DNA of 64,000 nt from CBDCBA01 sp965214125 (GCA_965214125.1 CBDCBA010000025.1:1-64000), one strand, 5' to 3'. Counted from the stretch's first letter, positions 32,789 to 41,435 are shown. The notes: generated by a model not told the origin, from the sequence alone. Program-made: numbers and translations.

Positions 32789-32940
32789 AAAGGATGAAGG
32801 CAGAAGGATGAAGGATGAACCCGAGACCAGACCAGGTTCGGGGAATCATGTGCCCCAGCACGACGGGCGGCAACTGAGAAGTGGGCGCGGCAGCAAATCT
32901 GTGTTCGGGTTCATCCTTCATCCTTCTGCCTTCATCCTTC
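32789..32940. repeat. Family B heptad inverted-repeat element, copy B2
   Basis: 36-bp arms 32789-32824 and 32905-32940 are complementary at 35 of 36 positions, each with four heptads plus the TCGGGTTC end, around an 80-bp loop. The right arm encodes the last residues of ribE (RRMKAEG) and its stop; the left arm ends 1 bp before the pdxA start. Confidence 0.92.
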
Positions 32941-33514
32941 TCAGAGTGTGGACGACGCCCTTGGCCATCACGTCGGCCTCGAAGTTGAAGTGCCAGCCGA
33001 CGGCGCGGTCGGCGAAGGCGGTCTTCTCCAGCGTTGTGGGAATCAGGGCCACGTCGAATGTATCGGACGTCAGCCCCGCGACGGTGAGCGACACGCCGTC
33101 GAGGCAGACGCTGCCCTTGGGAAAGACGAACGGCATCAGCTCCCTTGGCGGCCTCAACGTGAAGCGCCACTCGTCATCGCTCGCCACCCGGCCGACGAGT
33201 TCGGCAAGGCCGTCGACGTGGCCTTGGACGAAGTGGCCGTCGAGGCGGTCGCCGACGCGCAGGGAGCGTTCGACGTGAACGCGGTCGCCGGCGGCAAGTT
33301 CGCCGAGGTTGGTCAGATCGAGCGTTTCGCGGATGGCGTCGAAGACGAGGGCGTCGTCGGTGATGGCGGCCACGGTCAGGCAGCAACCGTTGACGGCCAC
33401 GCTCTCGCCTTGGCGTTCGTCGCCCCAGCGGTGCGCGAGGGTAAGGCGCCGCCCGCCGGTGTGGTCGGCGACGTGCGCGACGACGGCGGTTGTTTCCACG
33501 ATTCCGGTGAACAC
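32918..33514 (-). CDS. ribE: Riboflavin synthase alpha chain
   Basis: 198 residues from ATG 33514 (MFTGIVETTAVVAHVADHTG). It shows the two-barrel repeat of the family: GESVAVNGCCLTVAAI in the first half and GSVCLDGVSLTVAGL in the second, plus GHFVQGHVDGLAEL. It dismutates two lumazines to riboflavin. The seven C-terminal residues RRMKAEG and the stop come from repeat B2, so the native end of the gene was replaced. It is likely co-transcribed with pdxA. No FMN riboswitch is visible upstream. Confidence 0.96.
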   Translation of the reverse strand: MFTGIVETTAVVAHVADHTGGRRLTLAHRWGDERQGESVAVNGCCLTVAAITDDALVFDAIRETLDLTNLGELAAGDRVHVERSLRVGDRLDGHFVQGHVDGLAELVGRVASDDEWRFTLRPPRELMPFVFPKGSVCLDGVSLTVAGLTSDTFDVALIPTTLEKTAFADRAVGWHFNFEADVMAKGVVHTLRRMKAEG

Positions 33515-33572
33515 GCGGCAATGCTACGGCGGGGACGTTTTGAGCGGTCGAAGATCGGTCATCACAATTTCG

Positions 33573-33600
33573 GGGTAGCCGCGGACGTTCCGGATCCGGT
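33573..33600. repeat. Degenerate solo REP-like sequence
   Basis: GGGGTAGCCGCGGAC matches the first 15 bases of the RAYT-linked REP arm, but the hairpin continues as GTTCCGGATCCGG rather than the expected complement. It lies upstream of nuoJ. Confidence 0.45.
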
Positions 33601-33766
33601 TCAACGGCTCGAAGCGCAGCGACGCCGGCGTTGGCGCGTCCGCTTTGTGAAAGTTGTCACGGTCGATGTTGCGACGCGCCGGAGGCGCCTCTAGACTCGC
33701 CCCCGCCTTCCGCCAGAGCGCCGTCAGCCCGACCGGCGTGACCCGCGGAGTCGCACCCGAACGCCG

Positions 33767-34903
33767 ATGGCCGACCCGCTCACGACGCCGATCCTCACCG
33801 CGATGCCGCTGCCGGCGCTCCTGGCGCAAGCCGACGCGGACGCCGTGGTGACGCCGGCGGTCCTGCTCGTCTTCTGCGCCGTCGCGGCCGTGGCGACCAT
33901 GCTGCTGTTGCCCGGCGGGCGCAGCGTCGCCTGGCGTCGCCTGGGGGGCGGGCTGCTCGGGGCCGCTTTCCTGCTGCTGGTGATCGCGCTGCTGCTGAGC
34001 GCCGGGTTCGTCAACGTCTACTTCTGGGCCTTCGCGATCATCGCGATCGTCGGCAGTGTGCGCGTCATCACGCACCCGCAGCCGGTTTACTCGGCGCTCT
34101 ACTTCGTGCTAACGGTCTTCGCCTCGGCGGGGCTGTTCATCCTGGCGTACGCGGAGTTCATGGCGGTGGCGCTGATCATCATCTACGCGGGGGCGATCCT
34201 GATCACGTACACGTTCGTGATCATGCTCGCCGCCGACGCCGCCCCGGAGGAGACCGGCCCGCAGGGGAAATCGGAGGCGGCCAGGAACTTCGTCGCCGAG
34301 CACGACGCCCGCGCCCGCAGCCCGATGCTCGCGAGCATCATCGGCATCACCATGATGGGCGTGCTGCTGTTCCTTGTCTTCGAGAAGGCGCCGCTTGGCT
34401 TGGAGAAGCGGCTGAGCGTGATCGAGCCGATTCACCTCGTCCGCAACGCCGCCAACGTGCGGGCGGCCGGGGGCGTGGACATCGTGCAGGAAGGCGCAGC
34501 CGACGACGTCGCCGCGGCCGCAATCCTCGCGGACAAGGCGCTCGACGAGGACGTCGAGGTCGGCGTGCTCGATACGGTGCCGCGCGGCGACCTCTACGGC
34601 TACGAGAGCCGCATCGCCCACGCCCAGGAGCCCGACCGCGGCGGCGTGCAGGTGCTGGGCATCTACCTCTTCACGCGGCAGTGGGTGACGCTCCAGGTGG
34701 CGGGCCTGCTGCTGACGGTGGCGATGATCGGCGCAATCGTCATCTCGCGCCGCCAGATCATCCCCGAACTGCTCGGCGGCCGCCGCGAGCCCGACGGGGG
34801 CGACACGATGACGATGCCCTTTACCCCGGTCAACGACAACCCCAAGAGCCTCCCCGTCGTCGGCAGCGCCTCGCCACGACAGAAGGCGTATCCGCAGAAC
34901 TAG
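33767..34903 (+). CDS. nuoJ: NADH-quinone oxidoreductase subunit J, extended
   Basis: 378 residues, about twice the usual 170-200. The NuoJ core is recognised by FWAFAIIAIVGSVRVITHPQ, PVYSALYFVLTVFASAGLFI and FMAVALIIIYAGAILITYTF, which includes the helix with the pi-bulge near the quinone site. A soluble insertion of about 130 residues (from AADAAPEETGPQG to about residue 300) sits before the last helix (LQVAGLLLTVAMIGAIVISR). It is part of the proton-pumping membrane arm of complex I. It heads nuoJKLMN; nuoA-H are absent here and nuoI is 20 kb away. Confidence 0.93.
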   Translation: MADPLTTPILTAMPLPALLAQADADAVVTPAVLLVFCAVAAVATMLLLPGGRSVAWRRLGGGLLGAAFLLLVIALLLSAGFVNVYFWAFAIIAIVGSVRVITHPQPVYSALYFVLTVFASAGLFILAYAEFMAVALIIIYAGAILITYTFVIMLAADAAPEETGPQGKSEAARNFVAEHDARARSPMLASIIGITMMGVLLFLVFEKAPLGLEKRLSVIEPIHLVRNAANVRAAGGVDIVQEGAADDVAAAAILADKALDEDVEVGVLDTVPRGDLYGYESRIAHAQEPDRGGVQVLGIYLFTRQWVTLQVAGLLLTVAMIGAIVISRRQIIPELLGGRREPDGGDTMTMPFTPVNDNPKSLPVVGSASPRQKAYPQN

Positions 34904-34908
34904 TTCAA

Positions 34909-35004
34909 GGAGGTGGGAGCGGGGGAGGTGGGATGTGGGCAGATCCCGAAGATGCCCGACGTCCCGTTCTCTGCCCACGTCCCACCTCCCCCGCTCCCAC
35001 CTCC
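34909..35004. repeat. Family A inverted-repeat element, copy A4
   Basis: 35-bp arms 34909-34943 and 34970-35004 are inverted with one mismatch around a 26-bp loop. It fills the nuoJ-nuoK spacer, 5 bp after the nuoJ stop and 10 bp before the nuoK start. The left arm begins AAGGAGGTGGG (34907), a near-perfect Shine-Dalgarno sequence, but it is too far from any start to serve. Confidence 0.93.
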
Positions 35005-35014
35005 CTTCCGCCCC

Positions 35015-35323
35015 ATGGACCTCCTCGGCCTACAACATTTTCTCGCGGTTGGCGGCATCATGTTCGCGCTGGGCATGATCGGGTTCATGACGCGGCGGAA
35101 CCTGATCGTGATGTTCCTCTGCACGGAGCTGATGTTCCAGGGCGTGGCGATCTCGATGGTGGCGTTCGCGGCGTACCACAACAACGTGGCGGGGCAGGCG
35201 TTCGTGATCTTCCTCCTCGTCGTCGCCGCCGCCGAGGCGACGCTGGCGCTGGGCATTGTCGTGCTGCTGTTCCGCCAGAAGGGCACGGTGGATTCGGAGG
35301 CGTGGCGGGAACTGCGCGAGTGA
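35015..35323 (+). CDS. nuoK: NADH-quinone oxidoreductase subunit K
   Basis: 102 residues from ATG 35015 (MDLLGLQHFLAVGGIMFALG), standard length. Three membrane helices carry the conserved glutamates in LCTELMFQGVAISMVAFAAY and VAAAEATLALGIVVLLFRQKG. It is an antiporter-like element of the complex I membrane arm. Repeat A4 lies just before it and repeat B3 begins inside its stop codon. Confidence 0.96.
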   Translation: MDLLGLQHFLAVGGIMFALGMIGFMTRRNLIVMFLCTELMFQGVAISMVAFAAYHNNVAGQAFVIFLLVVAAAEATLALGIVVLLFRQKGTVDSEAWRELRE

Positions 35324-35424
35324 AAGGATGAAGGATGAAGGCAGAAGGATGAACCCGATGCCCAAGTCCGACGCCCGCCCGATCTGCCTCAGGTTCATCC
35401 TTCCTCCTTCCGCCTTCATCCTTT
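35323..35424. repeat. Family B heptad inverted-repeat element, copy B3
   Basis: Arms 35323-35358 and 35389-35424 are heptad arrays facing each other around a 30-bp loop, with heptad-order and base differences between them. The first base is the last base of the nuoK stop codon and the element ends 4 bp before the nuoL ATG. Confidence 0.88.
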
Positions 35425-35428
35425 CTGC

Positions 35429-37891
35429 ATGGACCTCCTCGTCTCCTACGCCTGGCTGATTCCGCTGCTGCCGCTTGTCGGGGCGGCGATTGCGGGGTTT
35501 GCCGGCAAGAAGGTGCTGCGCGGGCAGAGCCACTGGCCGATCTGGTTGACCGTCGGCGCCAGCGCGGTGCTGAGCCTGATGATCCTCGTCACCATGCTCG
35601 GCTCCTCGCCGAACGAGGAGGCTGTCTTCACGAGCGACTACGAGCAAATCATCGCCGCCGAGCCGGAGATCATCGGGGGCGAGGCGGATGAGGCGGATCA
35701 TGTCGAGATCGCCGCGCACGACGAAGACGCCGAGGGCCACCACGGTCCGGATACGCACGTCAAGGCGTACAAGAGCCACTGGTTCACCTGGATCGCCGCC
35801 GGCGACAGCGACTTTGAGAACGTCCCGCCCGGCCTCGATTTGGAGCAGTACGACGAACTCGCCGTCACCCGCGCCGCTGCCGGCGCACCGCTCCGGCCCG
35901 AATCCCGAATCACCAATGCCGAATCCCAAACGGGCGGCTACTTCGACATCGCCGCCGGCGCGTGGATCGACCCGCTGACGGCCATCATGCTGTCGGTCGT
36001 CTGCGGCATCGGCTTCTTCATCACCGTCTTCGCCAGCGGCTACATGAAGGGCGAGACGGGCTACTGGCGGTTCTTCGCCTACCTCGGCTTGTTCATCTTC
36101 GCGATGACAAGCCTGGTGATGGGCGAGAACCTGATCATGCTCTACCTCGGCTGGGAGGGCGTGGGCCTGTGCAGCTACCTGCTGATCGGCTACTACTACG
36201 ACAAGCCCGCCGCCCGCGAGGCGGCCAAGAAGGCGTTCCTCGTCAACCGCATCGGCGACTTCGGCTTCGCGATCGGCATCATGCTGATCTGGTGGTGCTA
36301 CGGCACCGTGAGCTACTTCGGCGAGGCAAGCGTGCTCGGCGACGGCTTTGTCGAGATGGCCGCCAACCCCGCCGCCTACGTGCCGGCCGACCGACTGTGG
36401 GCGATTGATCTCATCCCGTTCTGCCTGATGGTCGGGGCGTTCGGCAAGAGCGCCCAGTTCCCGCTGTACGTTTGGCTGCCCGACGCGATGGAAGGCCCGA
36501 CGCCCGTATCGGCCCTCATCCACGCCGCCACCATGGTCACGGCCGGCGTCTACATGATTACACGGCTCTTCCCCGTCTTCGCCGGCGTGGAGGCCGCCCT
36601 GGTGACGATCGCGGTCGTCGGCGCGTTCACCGCCGCCTTCGCGGGCACGATCGCGATGCGGCAGTTCGATTTGAAGAAGGTTTTCGCCTACTCGACGGTC
36701 AGCCAGCTCGGCTACATGTTCGTCGGCGTGGCCGTGCTGGCGCCGATGGCGGCCGTGTTCCACCTGATGACGCACGCCTTCTTCAAGGCCTTGCTCTTCC
36801 TCAGCAGCGGCGTCGTGATGCACGCGATGCTCGGCCACCTCGACATGCGCAAGATGTCCGGGCTGAAGCACGTGCTGCCTAAAACGCGCATCCTCATGCT
36901 GATCGGCTGCCTCGCCCTGGCCGGTTTCCCGCTGACGGCGGGCTTCTTCAGCAAGGACGAGATCATCCACTTCGCCCACATCACGACGGGCGGCGACTGG
37001 ATCGGCTACCTGCTCTGGTTCGTCCTGCTGGCGACGGCGTTCATGACGGCGTACTACACGTTCCGGCTCTACTTCCGTGTCTTTGAGGGCCCGCTCGTCC
37101 AGCCGACGACGCCCGCGCCGGATCACCACCACGACGATCACGGCCTCGAAGACGCGCACGGCCACGCGAGCGCGGCCGCCGTTCACGCGGGCGACACCGC
37201 CGAGAGTGGCGTCGACGCCCCGCACGGCGTGACGGAGCCGCAGGCGCACGACACCCACCACGCCCATCACGGTGGTGGGCACAACCACGAGCCGCTGCTG
37301 ATGATCCTGCCGCTGGCGGTCCTGGCGGTCGGGGCGCTCTTTGCCGGGTTCCTCCAGTTCCCGTTCCACTGGTTCGGCGCGTTCCTCGGCGACAGCCCGA
37401 GCCTGGTCTACGGCTGGGACGTGGCGGTTCAGACGTTTGGAGCCAATTCGCACAAGCCGATTCCCGGCGCCTTCGGCTACGAGGTGCTGGAGGGGTGGGC
37501 CTACTACAAGTCGGTTCTGCCCGGCCTGCTGACCGGGGCACTCATCGCCGTTGCGGGCATTGGCCTGGCGTGGTTCCTGCACCTGAAGGACCGCGACCGC
37601 GCGACCTCCCTCGCCGGCGTCCTCCGGCCGGCGGCGAAGCTGCTCGAGGGTAAGTACTTCGTCGACGAGCTCTACCACGCCGTCATCGTCGCGCCGCTGC
37701 GGTTCCTCGGCAGGCTGCTCTACGGCATCGACCGGTTCGTCCTCGACCTGCTCGTGGACCTGATGGCCCAACTGCCGTGGGCGGGAGGCTTCGCGCTGCG
37801 GGTGGGCACGCAACGCGGGGCGTTGCAGGGGTACGCGGTGGGCATGCTGTTCGGGGTGGCCGCGATCGTGCTGCTGTTCGTGTTGCTGTAG
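35429..37891 (+). CDS. nuoL: NADH-quinone oxidoreductase subunit L, with insertions
   Basis: 820 residues, against about 610-650 in most bacteria. Antiporter signatures include LGWEGVGLCSYLLIGYYYDK, FGKSAQFPLYVWLPDAMEGP, TPVSALIHAATMVTAGVYMI and FSKDEI. Insertions: an acidic segment at about residues 65-170 including RPESRITNAESQ, encoded by heptad repeat E, and a His-rich loop at about residues 558-622 that may bind metal. The C-terminal lateral-helix region is present (LRFLGRLLYGIDRFVLDLLV). It is a proton-pumping subunit at the distal end of complex I. Confidence 0.95.
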   Translation: MDLLVSYAWLIPLLPLVGAAIAGFAGKKVLRGQSHWPIWLTVGASAVLSLMILVTMLGSSPNEEAVFTSDYEQIIAAEPEIIGGEADEADHVEIAAHDEDAEGHHGPDTHVKAYKSHWFTWIAAGDSDFENVPPGLDLEQYDELAVTRAAAGAPLRPESRITNAESQTGGYFDIAAGAWIDPLTAIMLSVVCGIGFFITVFASGYMKGETGYWRFFAYLGLFIFAMTSLVMGENLIMLYLGWEGVGLCSYLLIGYYYDKPAAREAAKKAFLVNRIGDFGFAIGIMLIWWCYGTVSYFGEASVLGDGFVEMAANPAAYVPADRLWAIDLIPFCLMVGAFGKSAQFPLYVWLPDAMEGPTPVSALIHAATMVTAGVYMITRLFPVFAGVEAALVTIAVVGAFTAAFAGTIAMRQFDLKKVFAYSTVSQLGYMFVGVAVLAPMAAVFHLMTHAFFKALLFLSSGVVMHAMLGHLDMRKMSGLKHVLPKTRILMLIGCLALAGFPLTAGFFSKDEIIHFAHITTGGDWIGYLLWFVLLATAFMTAYYTFRLYFRVFEGPLVQPTTPAPDHHHDDHGLEDAHGHASAAAVHAGDTAESGVDAPHGVTEPQAHDTHHAHHGGGHNHEPLLMILPLAVLAVGALFAGFLQFPFHWFGAFLGDSPSLVYGWDVAVQTFGANSHKPIPGAFGYEVLEGWAYYKSVLPGLLTGALIAVAGIGLAWFLHLKDRDRATSLAGVLRPAAKLLEGKYFVDELYHAVIVAPLRFLGRLLYGIDRFVLDLLVDLMAQLPWAGGFALRVGTQRGALQGYAVGMLFGVAAIVLLFVLL
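35898..35928. repeat. Heptad repeat E inside nuoL
   Basis: About four consecutive heptads of the GAATCCC type (GAATCCC, GAATCAC, CAATGCC, GAATCCC) are read in the nuoL frame as RPESRITNAESQ. The design recalls family B, but the unit differs and no inverted partner is visible nearby. Confidence 0.6.
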
Positions 37892-37944
37892 ATTGTTTGG
37901 GTTTGTCGCGTTCTTTCCACTTGTAGGGTTTTCACGCACCGCTG

Positions 37945-39591
37945 ATGGACCTGTTATTGCCGATCCTCGTCCTGCTGCCCCTCGTCGCCGGGGTCGCGTG
38001 CCTGCTGGTGAGCGAGTCGATGGCGAAGCACGTCGCGTTTGCCTTCGCGTGCGTTGAGCTCGGCTTGGCGCTGGCGCTGCTTCCGGCCGGGTGGGGTCGG
38101 GCCGAGTACGCCTGGACAAGCGACTTGCTTTACATTCCCGACCTCGGCGTCGGGCTGCTGCTGGGGATGGACGCCGTCAGCTACTGGCTGGTGCTGCTGA
38201 CAACGGTGCTCATGCCGCTGGTCATCTTCGGCAGCTACTCCAGCGTGGCGACGAAGCAGAAGGGGTACTACTTCTGGCTCAGCGTGCTCGTCACGCCGAT
38301 GATCGGCACGTTCGTCGCCCGCGACGCGCTGCTGTTTTACGTCTTCTTCGAGCTCACGCTCGTGCCGATGTTCTTCCTGATCGGCATCTGGGGCGGCGAG
38401 GACCGGCTACGCGCGGCGAAGAAGTTCTTCCTCTACACGTTCGTCGGCGGCGTCTTCACGCTTGGCGGGCTCATCTACATCGGCGCCAACGCCGGCAGCT
38501 TCGATTTAAACGTGATGGCGTTCTGGGCGCAGAACCCGGCCAACGTGAGCGGCACGGCAAAGGTCGTGCTCTTCGTCGCGCTGCTGGCGGGCTTTGCCGT
38601 GAAGGTCCCGCTGTTCCCGGTTCACACGTGGCTGCCCCTGGCACACACGGTCGCGCCGACGGCCGGCTCGGTGATCCTGGCGGGCGTGCTGCTGAAGCTC
38701 GGCACCTACGGGCTGCTGGCGGTCGTGCTGCCGCTGGGCGTCCTGAGCACCGGCGGGCTGCTGCCGAGTATGAGCGGCACGATCCTGCCGTTCCTGGCCG
38801 TGCTCTGCATCATCGGCGTGATCTACGGCGCCCTGATCGCCTGGGTGCAGGAGGACGTGAAGAAGCTCGTCGCCTACTCGTCGGTCAGCCACCTGGGGTT
38901 CTGCGTGCTGGGCCTGGTCGCGCTGAACGACTGGGGCATGCAGGGCAGCGTCTTCTACATGATCAACCACGGCATCAGCACCGGCGCGCTGTTCCTGATG
39001 ATTGGGATGATCTACGACCGCTACCACACCCGCATGTTCGCCGACTACGGCGGGCTGGGGAAGGTGATGCCGGTCTTCAGCTTCTTCCTCGTGCTGTTCA
39101 CCATGAGCAGCATCGGCCTGCCGGGGACGAACGGGTTTGTCAGCGAGTTCCTCACGATTCTCGGGGCGTTCACAAGCGATCATCTTGGCCCGATCTACGG
39201 GGCCTTCGCCGCGATTGGCGTGATCCTCGGGGCGGTCTACATGCTGCACATGGTGGCCCGGCTGGTCTTTGGCCCGCTGAAGCTGCCGGCGGTTCACGGC
39301 ATGCACGACGACCACGGCCAAGCTGACGCCGGACAGGGGATCGACCCCGACCCGTCGCACGCGCAGGCGAAGCCTAAAGACCTGACGGGCCGCGAGATCG
39401 CGATCCTCACGCCGCTGGCGGTCCTGGTGATCGTGCTGGGCGTCCTGCCGACGCCGCTGCTGGAAAGCATTCGGCCCAGCGTTCAGTTGGCGCGCACGCC
39501 GATGGTCGACCGCCCGCGGATGATCCCGAGTCCCGCCGTCGCCGCGGCGCCCGCGCCTGAGCCCGCGCTGCCGCTGGCCGCCGCCGACTGA
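37945..39591 (+). CDS. nuoM: NADH-quinone oxidoreductase subunit M
   Basis: 548 residues from ATG 37945. It shows the conserved MDAVSYWLVLLTTVLMPLVI start, FYVFFELTLVPMFFLIGIWG with the key glutamate, KVPLFPVHTWLPLAHTVAPT, AGSVILAGVLLKLGTYGLL and the ending antiporter helices. A His/Asp-rich loop (HGMHDDHGQADAGQG) lies near residue 455, echoing the His-rich loop in nuoL. It pumps protons in the membrane arm of complex I. It follows nuoL with a 53-bp spacer that has no repeat element. Confidence 0.96.
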   Translation: MDLLLPILVLLPLVAGVACLLVSESMAKHVAFAFACVELGLALALLPAGWGRAEYAWTSDLLYIPDLGVGLLLGMDAVSYWLVLLTTVLMPLVIFGSYSSVATKQKGYYFWLSVLVTPMIGTFVARDALLFYVFFELTLVPMFFLIGIWGGEDRLRAAKKFFLYTFVGGVFTLGGLIYIGANAGSFDLNVMAFWAQNPANVSGTAKVVLFVALLAGFAVKVPLFPVHTWLPLAHTVAPTAGSVILAGVLLKLGTYGLLAVVLPLGVLSTGGLLPSMSGTILPFLAVLCIIGVIYGALIAWVQEDVKKLVAYSSVSHLGFCVLGLVALNDWGMQGSVFYMINHGISTGALFLMIGMIYDRYHTRMFADYGGLGKVMPVFSFFLVLFTMSSIGLPGTNGFVSEFLTILGAFTSDHLGPIYGAFAAIGVILGAVYMLHMVARLVFGPLKLPAVHGMHDDHGQADAGQGIDPDPSHAQAKPKDLTGREIAILTPLAVLVIVLGVLPTPLLESIRPSVQLARTPMVDRPRMIPSPAVAAAPAPEPALPLAAAD

Positions 39592-39653
39592 CGACCGCCG
39601 TTGCCGCGTTCCCTGTTGCCGAACCCTTTGTCCCGAAGTCGAGCGTCCTCCCG

Positions 39654-41435
39654 ATGAGCCTGTTCTCGCTGCTCTTGCCCGAACTGATCGTCACCGCGGC
39701 GGCGCTGGTGCTGTTCCTGTTCGGCGTCTTCAAGTCGGCCCGCTCGCGGGCGATCGTGCCGTGGATCGCGCTGCTGGGCCTGGTCGGCGGCGGGGCGGCC
39801 GCGTTCTTCCTCGCCCCGGAGGCGGCCCTGGGCGCGCCGTCGGTCGACTTCACGCGCTCGATTGTCGGCGGGGACTTCGCCACCTACGTGAAGGTCGTCG
39901 TCGCGGCGGTCGGCGTCATCCTCCTGCTGCTTTGCTGGCCCACGAACAAGGACAACAGCGGGAACGGCTCGCTCTGGTGGGGTCTGGACGCGGGCGAGTT
40001 CTTCGGGCTTTTCCTGCTGAGCTTCGTCGGCATCATGCTCGTCGCGGGGGCAAACGACACGATGCTGCTGTTCATGGGCATCGAACTGGCCAGCATCCCC
40101 ACGTACGTGCTGGTTGCCATGAGTCGCCCACTGCCCGAGGCGCAGGAGGCGGGGGTGAAATACTTCTATCTCGGCGCCATGGCCGCGGCCGTGCTGCTGC
40201 TGGGGTTCGCCTACCTCTACGGCGCCGTCGGTTCGACGAACCTGAGCGCCACCGCGCTCGCCTTTGCCGAGGGGCGGGTGAGCCCGGCCATGAGCGTGGG
40301 GACGTGGCAGACGCTCGGGGTCGTGCTGATCGTGCTGGGCCTCTGCTTCAAGCTGGCGGCGGTGCCGCTGCACTTTTACGCCGGCGACGTCTACACCGGC
40401 GCCGCCACGCCGGTGACGGCGATGCTCAGCTTCGTGCCGAAGGCGACGGGCATCCTGGCGACGGTCAAGCTGCTGCTGGCGGTGGGCGGCTCGTCGACCA
40501 CGCTCGCGGCGGGCGTGACCTTCGACCCGACGGTCTGGAAGGTCCTGTTCGCTCTGGCTGTGCTGACGATGACGGTCGGCAACGCGATGGCGTTGCTGGC
40601 GGAGAACATCAAGCGGGTGATGGCCTACAGCTCGATCGCGCACAGCGGCTACATGCTCGCGGCGCTGACGGTCGTCGCCGCCGCCGTGCCGTTGGGCGGC
40701 GGCGTGCAGACCAGCCCGATCGTCGGCGCAGCCGTCGCGGGCGTGCTGTTCTACCTGGCGGCGTACGGCGTGATGAACGCGGGCGTCTTCGGCGTACTGA
40801 TGATGCTCCCGAGCCGCCGACGCTTCACCGACGGTGAGGGCAAGGAGCACCGCCTGCCCGCCACCACGGCCGAAACCTACGCCGACATCCGCGGCGCCGG
40901 CCGACGCCACCCGTACCTGACGGCCGCGATGGCCGTCTGCTGCATCAGCCTGATCGGCATCCCGCTGACGGTTGGCTTCCTCGGCAAGTTCTTCGTGCTG
41001 CGGCCGGCATTGCTGCTGGCGGACAAGGGGAGCGACGCCGCCTTTTGGCCGATGACTTGGCTCATCATCATCACGCTGCTCAATGCGGCCATCGCGGCCG
41101 CGTACTACTTGCGGATCCTCAGCGAGATGGTCCTGCTCAAGAGCCCCGAGGAGGAGGAGGCCGGTTTGGAGGGCGAGGCGTTCACGCCCAAGCCGGCGCC
41201 CGATCAGCCGCTGCCGATCGTCCTCGCGACGGGGCTGAGCGTCGCGGGCATCTTCGTGTTCGGCCTGATCCCGATGAGCATCAGCGCCTTGGCCGACTCC
41301 GCCGCGCAGGCCGCCACCGCGACGAAGGTGATGCCCGCCGAGATGATGCCGACCGCCGAGGAACTCGCCGCCCGCCGGGCGCGGATCGAGGCGATGCGCG
41401 GCACGTTGAACTCCAACCTGCAGCGCGGCTTCTAA
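39654..41435 (+). CDS. nuoN: NADH-quinone oxidoreductase subunit N
   Basis: 593 residues, somewhat longer than typical (about 480-500). Family markers: LLFMGIELASIPTYVLVAMS, EAGVKYFYLGAMAAAVLLLG, AAVPLHFYAGDVYTGAATPV, and MAYSSIAHSGYMLAALTVVA. The extra length is mainly a cytoplasmic loop (SRRRFTDGEGKEHRLPATTA) and a C-terminal tail ending MRGTLNSNLQRGF. It is the last complex I gene of this cluster; the next gene, a glycosyltransferase, starts 14 bp later. Confidence 0.95.
   Translation: MSLFSLLLPELIVTAAALVLFLFGVFKSARSRAIVPWIALLGLVGGGAAAFFLAPEAALGAPSVDFTRSIVGGDFATYVKVVVAAVGVILLLLCWPTNKDNSGNGSLWWGLDAGEFFGLFLLSFVGIMLVAGANDTMLLFMGIELASIPTYVLVAMSRPLPEAQEAGVKYFYLGAMAAAVLLLGFAYLYGAVGSTNLSATALAFAEGRVSPAMSVGTWQTLGVVLIVLGLCFKLAAVPLHFYAGDVYTGAATPVTAMLSFVPKATGILATVKLLLAVGGSSTTLAAGVTFDPTVWKVLFALAVLTMTVGNAMALLAENIKRVMAYSSIAHSGYMLAALTVVAAAVPLGGGVQTSPIVGAAVAGVLFYLAAYGVMNAGVFGVLMMLPSRRRFTDGEGKEHRLPATTAETYADIRGAGRRHPYLTAAMAVCCISLIGIPLTVGFLGKFFVLRPALLLADKGSDAAFWPMTWLIIITLLNAAIAAAYYLRILSEMVLLKSPEEEEAGLEGEAFTPKPAPDQPLPIVLATGLSVAGIFVFGLIPMSISALADSAAQAATATKVMPAEMMPTAEELAARRARIEAMRGTLNSNLQRGF

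Noticed and set aside
34907..34920. Near-perfect Shine-Dalgarno in the left arm of element A4 considered as the nuoK ribosome site
   Set aside because: It lies about 100 bp before the nuoK start and is part of a repeated arm present at unrelated loci in both orientations.
35030..38119. A 1029-residue open frame on the minus strand across nuoK-nuoL
   Set aside because: Antisense shadow of recognised complex I genes.
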